The notes: generated by a model not told the origin, from the letters alone. DNA of 64,000 bases from Chelonoidis abingdonii (GCF_003597395.2 NC_133770.1:28987352-29051351), one strand, 5' to 3'. Positions 23,801 to 35,165 are shown, numbered from the stretch's first letter. Translations and numbers: made by a program.

Positions 23801-25139
23801 CAGCAGGGGAAAAAAAGCATGTGAATTCAGTTTTCTTATGTGGTTAACGTCACTCAGTACAAAATTTGTTCAGAGTTTGTTGCATAGCTTAAATATTTCT
23901 TGGTTCAGATGAAAACTATGTCAGTTGTTTCTAAAGGTGCCAAGGGCATATATATGTCAGTTTTCATTAAGAATAATTTCCCCTAGGATCTTTGGCTTAG
24001 GTTAACCTTCAGACCTTCCCCGACCCTGGCTGAACCATGACGGTTTCTTTTTGTGTGGTGTTCTCTGGATAAATGTACCTGATAAAATGTAAGCACCTGC
24101 AGAGAAATATGTTGACTGAATCTCTGAACAGCTCTTACATCCACCAATTGTTTCTGAAACCTATAGCAAAGATTTCTCGTCTTCCCCCGAAAAGATATAT
24201 TTCCCCATTGCAAAGAGGATGGGCAGCTTAGAAGTGAATACATATTAAAATGAATACATGTTCTTCACATTAGACTTATTTTCTAACGGCCATTGATTTT
24301 TAAGCACAACTCTCCACTGATTTCCACAGGGAAAGTTCTGCTTATAAACCACTGGTGAGATACGTCCCCAAGAATTCTTGACATTTTAAATGCATATGAT
24401 CAACCATGTTTCAGGCAGTTGATTAACGTCTTAACACAGGGCCCTATTTTAAGGCAGAGAATCCAGCATGTTCCTACTAGCACAGCTAATATAACCCTTT
24501 TGGATACAACAGAAATCCTATACTACTTAACAGACAAGAGATGTTTCCTAGAGACTGCAAAAACCTGTGGATGCACCACTCAAGGCTGATGTCAGAGTCC
24601 TCTGCTCCACTCCTTGCTAATGATATTGCATCCCCCCCTCCTTTTCTTAGTAAGCTTGGTTTGTTCATTGTTCAAATGTAACAAACAATTTCAGGGTTAA
24701 GTCACTCTTGGCACACACAATAAAGCTGTGGGAAAAGGAAGTTTCCAGGGCAAAGCAAAAGCTGACATATTGTTCAAGAACCTTTTGCCTAAGAAACATG
24801 AGGTTGTTGTAATGTATTATTTTAGGTTCACACTGATATTAATATGTATAGCATGCTGAACAGTTTTGATCTGAAGAGGATTTAAATATATATTGGAAAT
24901 GAATAATTTACTTCATTCTACACCCACAAGTTGAGATATACTTTTGGAATATCACTTCACATCAAACATTTTCTGATATCAGGCCATATATCTAAAACTC
25001 CATTCTGTGATTGTATAGCGCCTAGCATAACAGGGTCCTGTATCCTAAGCTTTATTACAATGCAAGTAATACACTTGCAGCAGCAATAATTCTTAATAAT
25101 GCACTCAGATAAGATCAGATTTGGTATGTGCACTACCAT
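23801..25139. other. Unassigned with L3 tail at 25005-25085
   Basis: Mostly unrecognised. At 25011-25060 the phrase GTATAGCGCCTAGCATAACA followed by GGGTCCTGTATCC matches an L3-type tail on the plus strand. Confidence 0.4.
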
Positions 25140-25950
25140 ATATCTATGTGGTGCTTGTTGGTGAATATACTTTGGCCAGCCAGCTTTGAAGGAATCTGAA
25201 ACGTAGCCTGGTGTACTGGAGTACACAAGTGTATGCTGCCATGTGTCTCAGTAGCCTTAAACAGTTTATGACCATGGTGAAGGAATACACCTTCAAGTCT
25301 TTAAGATTTTGCATTCCAAGCACCTGCCTGCTGTAGTAAGAACCACTCCAATAAATTTTACTTTCTGTATTAGAGACAGGATTCACTTGATCAATAGGCT
25401 GAGTGCATCGAAGCTGGATCAGATTACACTTATACTGGACAATACTTGTGATGTGGATTGACCCGTCGTCAGCCTGTCCTCCTGGTAAGGAAAAACATGG
25501 ACTTGGACCTCTGAAGGAATGCTGTTACCAGCACCACATGTTTTGTAAATATCTGCAGGTCAGCTGAGAGAACAAAAGGGAGCACTGTAAACTGATAATG
25601 GCAACCGCTGATGCTATATCTCAGAAATAGTCTGTTGTTCTGATGAAACACCACATGGAAGTAAGTGTCCTTTAAGTCAAAAGCACTATGCCAGTCCCCT
25701 GGCTCCAGGGAAGGAATAATGGAAGCTAAAATGACCATATGTAATTTTGATTTTAGAGGAACTTGTTTAGCTCCCTTAGATATAAAATGGGCCAGCAACC
25801 CCATTTTGCTTTTGGGATCAGGAAGTATAAGGAGTAAAACCCTTTTCCCCTGTACAAAGGAGGGATTTCTTCTATAGCTCCTACAAGCTCCATATGGATA
25901 AGCCTTGGGACCAAGGTCTTCTGGTCACTCAGCCTGGACAGCATGAATTG
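25140..25950 (-). pseudogene. DIRS1-like retrotransposon reverse transcriptase relic
   Basis: Read on the minus strand from 25944: EEIPPLYRGKGFYSLYFLIP and YLRELNKFL (25753-25870), then in another frame LEPGDWHSAFDLKDTYFHV and LPFVLSADLQIFTKH. These match the DIRS1 RT blocks 'YRGKGFYSRYFLIPK', 'DWFxxLDLxDAYFH' (catalytic Asp block) and 'LPFGLSxAPRVFTK'. Past 25400 the RNase H-like part follows: CLRLLRHMAAYTCVLQYTRLR and WLAKVYSPTSTT (25144-25300). The Y-L-D-D catalytic box is not intact, and at least two frameshifts and a small deletion lie between blocks. DIRS elements move with a tyrosine recombinase. I do not find that gene or the element ends here. Confidence 0.75.
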
Positions 25951-27120
25951 TGCAATTTTCTGTACACACTTCCCTCTCTATTATATAACCCTTACAGAAG
26001 CAATCACTTCTAAAAGAAAGAAGATAATTCAGTTCCATGCTCACTCTCCCCAAAGACTGACAGATAGTGGTTTCTGTCATGTGGACACCAGCCCGCTAGT
26101 GAAATCATTAACTCATGTTCCATAAACTAAAGAATAGATTTTAGCCATTCCCATCTTGGAACCACTCCCATCCTGAACCAACATGCTCTTTCAGTGAAAT
26201 GTTCTATATGCCACTGCCAGCTATCTTCCTTTGAAGGGTTATCATTGGAACCTTGCAAAGCGACCTGGTGCCCTGCCCAGATTTTGAGCTGGACCGAAGA
26301 TTCAGGTCTGCAGCATACTCTTTTCCATTCGGTGGGATTGAAAATTAACATGAAATAATTCCTTTCAGCATCCGTCTGCATTTCCAGTTGTTACTAATTA
26401 TAGAATATCATCTAGTTTATCTATTAAGTTCCATGTCTCTGGCTTGCATAGAGCCACATATTGTAATTGGTTGATATTATTTTCAGCTGGCAGACAGAGG
26501 ACACAGACTACAATAAAGACACTCATCTAAGACTTTACCGAAGAATTTTCATTGGACCTAAAGATTAGGTGCAACTATTTATATACATTAACAAATTACA
26601 CATTATCAGACCAGACCAGTTTGGGTGTAATGTTATCATAATCTGTACATCACCATTTGTCCTTTACTGTTTTATCTTTTAAGCTATCCGTCAAAGTGCT
26701 GAGGGCCTTCAAATCCCATTTACTTCTGTGAACCTCAGGGGGAGTCAACAGCACTCAGCACCACGCAGGATAAGTCTTGTATCATAAAACAGAGCACAAT
26801 TCATCAAATGCTTAGCATGCAAGTGGTGACAAACAGTTACATGCCTGTCATGCATGAACCAAATCATCCCAGAGGAAAAATAAAAGACACTGTTATGGGA
26901 AAAGACTCAGTACTCATCCAAGTCAGGGAATTTGGCTCAGTAAAATCATACCATGGTACCGATAAGCCCTCAGATTACCACCCAAAAATGGAAAAATAAG
27001 GCTCAGTCCTTTCAAAAGTGCATCATTAATATAATCTATAGCTTAACTGTGTGCTACACTCAGTGCTGGTCTCTGCACGCAGATTAGTCTTCATTTGCTT
27101 GGGCTGTGTTGTAGCCCCTT
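25951..27120. other. Unassigned stretch
   Basis: It lies upstream (minus sense) of the DIRS relic, so it could hold more of that element, but I see no clear DIRS motif. An 84-codon minus frame at 26127-26381 is unassigned. Confidence 0.4.
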
Positions 27121-27122
27121 CT

Positions 27123-27209
<87 letters not shown>
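27123..27209 (+). repeat. (CA)n microsatellite
   Basis: About 43 uninterrupted CA units. The long cysteine/valine and threonine/histidine frames over it are translations of the repeat and not genes. Confidence 0.97.
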
Positions 27210-27214
<5 letters not shown>

Positions 27215-27315
27215 ATAGGAGTGAAGCACTTCACTTGGCCAGTCCACTGCCTCAGGCTAAGACTTTTAAAGGATTTTCGCCCAGATCTTACCACATGGAA
27301 GTTAGGATCCTATAT

Positions 27316-27405
27316 TCTTTTAAGAATCTAGGTCTTATATGCCCAATTTCCACTGAATTTCCATTGGAGTTGGGCATCTAATTCCCTTATACTCATTTGA
27401 CAAGT
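27316..27405. repeat. Palindromic repeat, GCATCTAA/TTATATGCCC arms
   Basis: GCCCAATTTCCACTGAATTT (27341-27360) faces GGAGTTGGGCATCTAATTCC (27366-27385). A diverged member of the family seen at 32936-33021. Confidence 0.45.
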
Positions 27406-27445
27406 CCAGCCTTCAGTGGGAAAATTCCAAAGGGCCTGTTTAAGG

Positions 27446-27605
27446 AGATTATTAATGTATCACGTTTATTATGGTAGTGCGTAAGGGCCAACCAAGAATG
27501 GGGCCCCATTTGTTAGGTACTTTACAAATACGGTAACAGAGGGTTCCTGCCCCAAAGAGCTTACAATCTAAATAAACAAGACAGACACAAAACAGAGTGA
27601 ACGAT
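27446..27605 (-). repeat. L3-type LINE tail
   Basis: GGGGCCCCATTTGTTAGGTA (27500-27519) and CCTGCCCCAAAGAGCTTACA (27547-27566) are the complement of the L3 tail 'TGTAAGCTCTTTGGGGCAGG'. Confidence 0.7.
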
Positions 27606-28384
27606 GTCATGGGGGCAAACATCATGGGTAGTTCCTTTGTTTTTAGGGGGTGGGTAAGTGATGCCACATCCACTGTTCAGAAGTTCTGAGTGCCCTGGTT
27701 TTAAACATGTTTTTCAGCTTCACAAACAAATGGCTAACTTTGGTGATTGAACACGGGGAAAATGCAAATTTTCTGCCCTTAAATAGAAATCCAGTATGTT
27801 GTAAGTGGCCTAAATGATTAGTGGAACCTTTTCTCATAGATTTGTAAACAGTAGGTAGAAATGCACCAGACAGTCATTTCTTGAATGGAGTCTAATTTAA
27901 CAGCTGCAGCAGCTTATTGTTGTCTGGAAGGGTGGGGAAGAAGATATACAGAATGTAACAACCTGCCTTATTTCACACTATTCTGGCTTAATGGAGCAGC
28001 AGCAGACTTGATGGTGAGCTGTGGGACTGCATTTGCAAGCGTGTTTACAGATACAGTATTGATCTTGTAGTTCACTAAGAGCAGTTCTGTACTGCCACTG
28101 CTTGCAATAAATAACCCTGTGAGAGCCTACATGGTTGTGAAGCAGTAATACATTATTTAACAGGAGCTAATCAATATAAAACAAGCATTCCCTTTGTTAC
28201 AGGAGTGGTATTGAAAGAATGGCTCTCCCTTTTAATTTTTTATTATTTAACATCGATTGCTGAAACTCAGTTCTGTCTGTTACTCTTCCCCATCAACAGA
28301 TGTATACAGAACCAGTCCTGATCAGAAATTTAACTTTCTTTTTATTAAGAATAAAGTGCCCAATTTTAGTTCAAAATTAATTTG
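27606..28384. other. Unassigned stretch
   Basis: Nothing recognised. Confidence 0.45.
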
Positions 28385-28465
28385 GGGGAGGATCCTGCAC
28401 CCGCTAAAATCAATAGGAATTTAGTCATTAACTTCCGTGGAAGTAGAATCAGGCCCTCGATTGGA
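28385..28465. repeat. Palindromic repeat, GGATCCTGCACCC family
   Basis: GGATCCTGCACCCGCTAAAA with AATCAATAGGAATTTAG, facing TTAACTTCCGTGGAAGTAGA and AATCAGGCCCTC. The core is a degraded TTGACTTCAGTGG. Confidence 0.55.
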
Positions 28466-28741
28466 TAAAAAAATCACTCTATTTTACCCTTCTTTGGAAT
28501 AAGGGATCTGTTTTAAAACAAATCCCCAAATAAGTCTTTATTATTTCACTAGAAAGTTCACCGGAAAAGAACACAGAAGTTGCATTTGAACTTCGCAACT
28601 ATTAGGAGATGAAGCTTTTGCCACATGTAATCCAAAAAATTGTTTTCCATTTTCTTTCCCCCCCTCCAATGAAGTCTGACAATTGACCTTAAGACTTAAT
28701 GTCACAGTCTCAGTGGTCATAAAGGCCAACTAGTATAGGAG

Positions 28742-28863
28742 AGGATTTTCAAAACACTCTCACCATTGGCCTGCCTCTGCTTCTATTGAAGTCAATGATA
28801 AAACACCCAAGGGGATTCAACGGGAGCAATGTTAGGCCAAAGATGAGCACTTTTGAAAATCCT
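28742..28863. repeat. Palindromic repeat, AGGATTTTCAAAA ends
   Basis: The ends AGGATTTTCAAAA (28742-28754) and TTTTGAAAATCCT (28851-28863) are exact inverted repeats. Inside, CATTGGCCTGCCTCTGCTTC faces GGGAGCAATGTTAGGCCAAA, and the centre has ATTGAAGTCAATGA. Confidence 0.8.
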
Positions 28864-29224
28864 ACCTGTGAGGTTTTGTACCTGTTGCAGAAATGTAGTA
28901 ATTGATACAAATATGCTTAACTTGGGCTTGTGCCTGTGAAGTGCGAAGCATCTTTCCACTGAAGTCAGTATGATTTGTTGGACTTATGTCACAGGATTAT
29001 GCCGTTTAAAAGGTATTGCTTAATTTCCAACAATGAGCTTACTTATATAAGTTCCTGAGATATGCTGATTTGTTATAATAGTAAAAAATACCAAGTTAAA
29101 AAATGCAGTTTGAATGTTATGCATTTTATTTTCAATTGAAAGTTATTGTCAGGCCTACAATCGAAGGACAAACTCCACAGCACCTGTGTCATGGCGGCAA
29201 GGCAATAATAAAATTGCCTTATAT

Positions 29225-29330
29225 TATTCATGAATTTTAATTGTTTTTATAGCCAGAGTGTAATAGGTGCTTTACAGACATTGGGAAGTCAAAGTTGTGG
29301 TTTGAATGGCTCATAGTCTAAATAACCTAA
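29225..29330 (-). repeat. L3-type LINE tail
   Basis: AATAGGTGCTTTACAGACAT (29261-29280) and GGCTCATAGTCTAAATAACC fit the complement of the L3 tail. Diverged. Confidence 0.5.
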
Positions 29331-29332
29331 AG

Positions 29333-29457
29333 CAGACCCGTGGTCCATAAACCCCTGGGGAGCTGCAGACTATATCTAAAATTTCCAAAGAGGTCTGCAC
29401 TTCCATTTGAAATTTTTTAGGGGTCTGCAGATGAAAAAAAGGTTGAAAATTGCTGTT
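29333..29457. mobile_element. hAT-like short MITE
   Basis: Begins CAGACCCGTGGTCCATAAAC and ends AAAGGTTGAAAATTGCTG. Internal GGTCTGCA repeats occur at 29392 and 29431. It resembles reptilian hAT-Charlie MITEs. No convincing target duplication. Confidence 0.5.
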
Positions 29458-29619
29458 CTAGTACATGTAATGATTGTGCTTAAATGGATTTGCGTGGGAA
29501 CAGGAGGATGAAATATAACTGTCCTACTCTACCACCTTTTCACAGCATCCAGACAGGTTCTGTCCACATACCCAAAAACATGCAAGGACTTTGCAGATCT
29601 AGCATTGTCGGTGCTCTAT

Positions 29620-29870
29620 CAATCTGCAAAAAGATATTTTTTTTAAATAAATCTAACTAAATTTCTAGATGAAATGTATTTCAAACAAAAAGTCAAAATG
29701 TTTTGTTTTGTAAATGACAAAACAAAACAATTCAGCTTTTCAATTTTCTTCTTTTTTTTTTCTTCAGCCAAAATCATTCATGGAATTCATGAAAAGTTTC
29801 AGTCGATCTGAAAGTGCATTTTTTGGCAAATAAACTGTTGTCTGAAAAAATTTCCCCAGCTCTGCTGCAA
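29620..29870. repeat. AT-rich palindromic MITE family
   Basis: Alternating AAATGTATTTC, CAAAATGTTTTGTTTTG, ACAAAACAAAACAATTC and TTTCCCCAGCTCTGCT near the right end. Same family as 18545-18780. Confidence 0.45.
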
Positions 29871-30364
29871 AGAATAATGATTTCACATTCCTGGCAGCTG
29901 CAGACTCATCTTTCAGTTAGAATTGTTACATTTTATAACCAGGTATAAAAACAGCAAGTATAAATAAAAACAGGAATTGAACTTTAGACAGGTACATTTA
30001 AAAATGATGATGTCATTTAGGACTCAATTGAGCCTTTGGACTCTGTCCTGGTACATGGGGCATTCTGAAGCTACGTCACCTCAGGAGGAGCCAGGGGAAG
30101 AAACTGTGACCGAGACAATCTCTCACACTCCTTGTGGCATTACTTCCCATTTGGGGTCTTTTCTAGTGCAAAAGCAAGGGGGTTGCAGAGAGGGCCACAT
30201 CAGTCTGGTACGCAGTGGTGTGTCAGGCTGATTAAGAGTGCCAGAATGGCAAAACTTCCAAAACCAGCCCAGTAAAGGATCATATATTTTTAAAATACAA
30301 TATTCCTGTGACTTCCCTCACCAGCTCTCCCTTCTATTCAATCCACTCACAGTGTTCAAAAAAA

Positions 30365-30520
30365 GCCCAGAAATTGTCATCTATGGCCAAACTTTGTCTG
30401 TTATAGCCAGAGAGGAATGTCTTGAATTTAATATGCTTGGTTTGGGAGATCTGTTTTTGTCCGCTACAACCAATTGTCCATTATAACCATGACCATCATA
30501 AGTGGAGTGTGCAGTATGTA
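30365..30520. mobile_element. Terminal part of a mariner/Tigger-like DNA element
   Basis: CTGTTATAGCCAGAGAGGAA (30399-30418), GTCCGCTACAACC and GTCCATTATAACCATGACCA (30476-30495) repeat a 'TCCGCTATAACC' unit typical of reptilian Tigger-like MITEs. It ends near AGTGGAGTGTGCAGTA. No left terminus found. Confidence 0.4.
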
Positions 30521-31082
30521 ATTTAACAGCAGTGGTTAGTGCAGCAAGAGCCAACTGTTGAGGCTGGGTGGGAAACCTGAGATATTTCGTTAACCAAATA
30601 TGTCTTAAAATACTTTTAATTTTTTGAGAAACTATCAATCTCTGCATTCTTGGCGAAGCATTGTTGTTACAATGTTAAAATGGTCTATTCATCTTGAAAT
30701 GTACATTTCTCCAGGAAAAGAGGAGATTTGTTTATTCCTTCAAAGCACGGAATGACTTATACTAAGGAAGAATTCAGCAACTTCAGGGTTTTTGGAAAAA
30801 GGGGCTAAAATAGTAGGGGTTCATACTGAATGGACACTAGGGGAGAGGAGATCCTTGAAAGACAAAGTGGGTGAGGTAATATCGTCTATTGGACCAACTT
30901 CGGTTGGTGAGAGAGACAAGCATTCAAGCTACACAGAGCTCTTCCTCAGGTCTGTGAAAGGTGTCCAGAATGTTAAAGCTAAATACAAAATTGAGCAGAT
31001 AGTTTAGCATCAGTAGTTAGAACATATTCTAAGGGACCATTAAGTTAAAATAGTCATAGGACAAGAAGAGGGAGTTAGTGGC

Positions 31083-31340
31083 TTACAGATTGTTGTAATA
31101 AGTCATAAATCCAGTATCTTTATTAAGCCCATGATTTGTAGTGTCTGGCAAAGTTATGAATTTAAGCTCCCAGGCTTGTCTTTTGAAAGTGTTGTGCAGG
31201 TGTCCTTTGAGGATGAGGACTGATAGGTCACATACAGAGAGATCACTTTGTGAAAAGTGTTTATCTACAGGTGATATGGTGTTTTTCTCTTGTATCATTT
31301 TCTTGTGTGAGTTCATTTGAGAATGTGGTTATCATCTGGT
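31083..31340 (-). pseudogene. PLE GIY-YIG endonuclease C-terminal remnant
   Basis: The minus frame opening at 31316 reads SDLSVCDLSVLILKG, then RQAWELKFITL, then NHGLNKDTGFMTYY. This follows the second half of the GIY-YIG nuclease domain of Penelope-like retroelements (an 'SxHSxxDLxVxILKG' strand, 'RExxEwxxI' with the catalytic glutamate, and 'GLNxDxGF'). Just upstream, beyond the hAT insertion, a frame reads VAYLIQC, matching the '(V)VYLIxC' start of the domain, and NTLKWRINSHKK lies between. The frame is shifted and stopped in several places, so it is a relic. Confidence 0.7.
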
Positions 31341-31354
31341 TTCACCCACAAAAC

Positions 31355-31566
31355 CAGGGCCGGCTTTAAGGCAATTCCCCTGGGAATCGAGCCCCGTGCC
31401 TAAGAGGGCCCCGCAGCATCTGGAAGAGGGGCCCTGCACCCTCCACCGAAGTGCCACCAGAAACAGCGGCAACCAATTGAGCTGCCTCCAAATTGCCACC
31501 ATCTTCAGCAGCATTTCTGCAGCAGCTCTTTTGAATCAGACCCCTCACGTCCTAAAGCCGGCCCTG
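31355..31566. mobile_element. hAT-type MITE inserted in the PLE
   Basis: Ends CAGGGCCGGCTTTAAGG and CCTAAAGCCGGCCCTG are near-perfect inverted repeats. Flanks CACAAAAC (31347-31354) and CACATAAC (31567-31574) agree at 7 of 8 positions. The PLE GIY-YIG sequence continues on both sides, so the MITE landed after the PLE was in place. Confidence 0.88.
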
Positions 31567-31888
31567 CACATAACTGTTATTGGGGCATTAATATACTGGA
31601 TGAGGTAAGCCACATTTTGTGATAGGCATGTGTAGGAACCAGGGATCTTAAAGTGGGTGTTGTAGGGGGTGTTGATCATTGTAGCACTTGAGATATGTCT
31701 GCAGGTTTTGCATCTGTTGTTCTGGCAAGGTCTGGTGCCATTTTGAATTGGTGTGTCCTGGTCTGTGGGGAGCTTGCTTCTGGTGATAAGTTTGGAGAGG
31801 TTGGGTATTGTTTGAAGGCCAGAAGAAAGGGTTCAGGAAATATTTCTTTCAGGATGGAGTCCCCATCAAATATGGGTTGTAGTTGTTT

Positions 31889-32240
31889 GATTCATAACTT
31901 TGCTAGACACTAAAAATCATGCTCTTAATGAGGACACTGGATCTATGGCTTATTACAACAATCGGTAAGCCACTAACTCCTCCCCATTTTTTGTCCTGAC
32001 TATAGGGGTGTGAACAAGCCACTTCAAGTGAATGGTCCCTTAGAATGTGTGCTATTTATGCTAACCTGTCAGTTCGATCTTGTATTTAGCCATGACACTT
32101 GGAGTACCTTTCCCAGACTTGAGGAAGAGCTCTGTGTAGTTTGAAAACTTGTCTCTCTTGCCAACAGAGGTTGGTCCAATAAAAAATATTACCTCACCCA
32201 CCTTGACTCTCCTGGGACTGACACGGCAACAACAACACTG
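31889..32240 (+). mobile_element. PLE tail, plus strand, head-to-head with 30858-31888
   Basis: It repeats in opposite orientation the sequence of 30858-31160: ACTTTGCTAGACACTAAAAA (31899-31918), CTTATTACAACAATC, GGAAGAGCTCTGTGTAG (32123-32139), GGTTGGTCCAATAAAAAATA and TTACCTCACCCACCTTG. It runs further 3', to GACACGGCAACAACAACACT (32220-32239). The hammerhead-like core reads TTGAGGA (32119-32125), A, GAGCT, CTGTGT, AGTTT, GAAA (32143-32146); the first C is lost. Confidence 0.75.
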
Positions 32241-32527
32241 CAGGATAACAAATATTAAAGTTGATTGTAACTTAAGTACAGAGAAGTAATATATAATGCA
32301 CCATAACCCTTTTAATGTAAGTTAGACTATTTTGAAAACTAAGCATTTCCATAAGAGTCCCAATTTGGGTCTTGTTGCAATAACCAGAAGTGGGGAAAAA
32401 GGAGGATTCACAGTATGGTGCATTTTATCCTCTGAACACATCAGTAAATCATTCATCCAAATTTTTATCCTGCTGTCATTGATATGCCAGAAGAATTTAT
32501 GAGCACTTAATTAGTCCATGCAAATTC

Positions 32528-32569
32528 CATGTTGCCAAGACCCCCTTGCATGTTGCCAAGACCCCCTTG
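32528..32569. repeat. Tandem duplication of 21 bp
   Basis: Two exact copies of a 21-bp unit beginning CATGTTGCCAAGACCCCC, back to back. Confidence 0.95.
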
Positions 32570-32935
32570 CACGAAGACATATAGGTTTGAGTAACTGCCA
32601 AACTAAAGGGACACCTATGGTAATTTTGGAAAGCTGTGTGTGAAGTAGTAGTATCTGTATAGCATACATTAGGGGAGGTTTTCACAACATGTTAGGAGAT
32701 TGAAATCACGGGCATTGGAAGCCTGGGGAAGGAAGGGTTCCACAGCTGTTATGGGCTGGAGAGAGGAGTTCTTTGTTTTCTGGGACTCTAGGAGTTCCAA
32801 GAAGTGTATCACACAGGAAAGACAGATGTATTTGTGCACTTTTCTGGTGTTATGGGCACACACTAGAAACATGGGGTCATTTATAGCTACATACTTGGAC
32901 CAAAATTTAAAACAAAATGGGTTCCTAAAGTAAGG

Positions 32936-33021
32936 CCCAGATCCTCAGCGGTATTTAAGTGCCTAACTCTCATTGATTTCAATAGGAATTAGGCACCTAC
33001 ATACTTTTGAGGATCTGGGTC
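32936..33021. repeat. Palindromic repeat, CCCAGATCCTCA ends
   Basis: GCCCAGATCCTCAGCGGTAT at the left faces ACTTTTGAGGATCTGGGT at the right. The inner arms are GTGCCTAACTCTCATTGA and TCAATAGGAATTAGGCAC. Nearly complete. Confidence 0.8.
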
Positions 33022-33049
33022 AAGACTATGTTTGGCACCTAAATAAAGG

Positions 33050-33137
33050 GTCTGATTTTTAGAAGTGCTGAGAACTCACTGCTGCTCTTGACTCCAACTG
33101 AAGATGCAGCTGCTCAACTCTTTGGGAAATCCAGGGC
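33050..33137. repeat. Palindromic repeat, CTGATTTTTAGAAGTGCTGAG family
   Basis: TCTGATTTTTAGAAGTGCTG (33051-33070) is followed by CACTGCTGCTCTTGACTCC, then AGATGCAGCTGCTCAACTC. The two halves are diverged inverted copies around a degraded core. Confidence 0.5.
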
Positions 33138-33139
33138 CT

Positions 33140-35165
33140 TTTTACATACATGTGGCGAGAACTGCTCCCTCCAGCCTTGTGCAGGATGTATAAAGATGTA
33201 TATATTTCTCTGCTGTTCTAGGGAGCTGGGCAGATACACAGTGGGTGGAGAAACAACTTACACCATCTTAATAGCTTGTGTGGAGAGTGCACCCATCCAC
33301 TCACACCAAGCAGCACTGGGAAAGACTGAGCCTGATGTACATTCCCTTCTAGTGTGGTGGAAATTACACAATTTAGACCTGTGAGCATTCCAGAGGAAGA
33401 ACTGTAGGATAGTTTGTAAATGAGCTTTAAAGTCCAAAAACCATTAACCACGCCTTATTTAAACCCCTCCTGAAGATTCTCCTCTACTATAATGGCTCTG
33501 GATGAGAAAAAGAGTAGTTTATTTTTAATATTCCACCATGCTACACCCATGCCTTTGCTGCAACCCATGGTGTCCATCTTACTGGTATTTTGCCCATCTT
33601 TGTCTGTCTAAATTGTATTGCAAGCAGTTTCGGGTAGGAATCTTGGGTTTTTAATCGATATTAGGTTACCTTCTGCTGCAGCAAAAATAAATGTATAGCT
33701 CCTTTCATCATGAAGGATTAGGTAACTAAGTTAATTATTACTTAGTTCAAATTACAGCCCTCTTGGGAAGCTCTTTTTAAACCACTATGCTAGCTCTTAC
33801 AAATAAGGTACATTCAAATGCAGCAGTTCAGTAAAGAGAGTGAAGCTTAAGAACCATGAATTCCCTGCATAATCAAATGTGAAAAACCCTGTGATAGAGT
33901 CCAGCCTCAGTCAGTTCATCCACAAGTAAATTAAACAATCTGCTGAAAAATTTACGATGAATGAGAGGTCAGCTCCATCCTGGCCTTTAAAATGGATGAG
34001 CAGTAAAGGCACTCCTTTGTCCAGTGATGAATGCAGTGCTCATTCCAAGACTCAGCTCTGCCAATAAATTATAGTTGAAACTGTTGGGAGAGGAATAATT
34101 ATAGTTGGAAAATGAATGTATTATGTGTGAGTGACAAGATATTTGTGTGTGTATGTGTGTGTTCTGAGGAGAGCCTTATGATGGGTAAAATGATAAGAAT
34201 CAGGAATGTATAAGTTGTCAAGTGTTTTTCTTTCTAGAGCTTATAGTGATATTGATACCATCTCACTGGACAGCTCTTGTATTCATCAAAAAGGAAAAAC
34301 TGAAGAGAAATTTGAAGAATAATGTAAATTTGTTCAGTATTGCAAAACAATGTAAATAAGTTAACAGTTTGCATCTCCAATGTTGTGTATCATTCATGCA
34401 TCTATGAAGGCGTTATTCTAGTTAATGATGGGGGAGACAGTCTTGATACTGTATAATCAGTTAAAATTGACCCTCTTATAAATTATAAAAGCTCTGTACT
34501 CTGTGTGCTTGGGCGTTTGAGCGCTAATACTAATAAATAAGTAGATTGCATGAAGCATCACAAACTGAGATGTCACAGTATACTGTAAAGTGTGCATCAG
34601 ACTAATGCCTTATGTGCATTTCTGCATAAAGTCTTCATATAACTATTGGATTTCTACATTGCTGGCAAATACACACACACAGAGCGAGAGGGAGGGGGAT
34701 ATTAGTTTCTAAATAAGTTTGGAAGTGCAAAGGTCTCTCTCTCTCTCTCTTTCATCTTTGTTTAAAATAATAATGTATTTTCTAGAAAGTGCATTAAGAT
34801 TATATTTGGCTTTTTGAATGCAACAAAAAGTTGCTGTAGTCTTGTTTTACTCTATACCAGTCAAGTAAACTCCAGGGCTCAGTCCTCTGATCAACTCTAC
34901 AAAAGGCAAAAAGTGTTCAGCTACATCCTGCCCACATGCTCATAGACACACATATAATAACTGATATTTTCTTCTTTATGAATTGTATTTACAATTACTT
35001 CCCGACTTTCAAGGAAATATTTGAAAGAAAAATGTAATTAAACTCCCTAAGGTTGTCTTCTTTCTTCCTTTTTTTTTTTTGTTTTAAGAGCTGTAGCTAT
35101 GTTTTGATGAGACATGCAGCAAACTTTTTTGCCCAAGCTTTACTATTGAAACTTTTATCAATTCT
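33140..35165. other. Unassigned stretch with short simple repeats
   Basis: No gene recognised. Short (TG)n near 34143-34161 and (CT)n at 34734-34752. Confidence 0.45.

Larger units (their letters stand above)
30858..31888 (-). mobile_element. Penelope-like element (PLE), 3' part, minus strand
   Basis: Minus-strand order from 31888: a block like the RT-endonuclease linker of PLEs (LITRSKLP-like, then a cysteine pair near 31700), then a GIY-YIG endonuclease remnant and a 3' UTR. The end at 30858-30950 holds TTGGTCCAATA and ACCTCACCCAC on the complement. A hAT MITE (31355-31566) splits the coding part. The tail carries CTGAGGA (complement of 30943-30949), an extra A, a GAGCT...AGCTT hairpin and GAAT (complement of 30922-30925), a mutated hammerhead-like core. 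It faces a plus-strand copy of the same tail at 31889-32240. Confidence 0.75.

Noticed and set aside
27026..27331. Cys-Val and Thr-His repeat proteins
   Set aside because: Pure translation of the (CA)n microsatellite.
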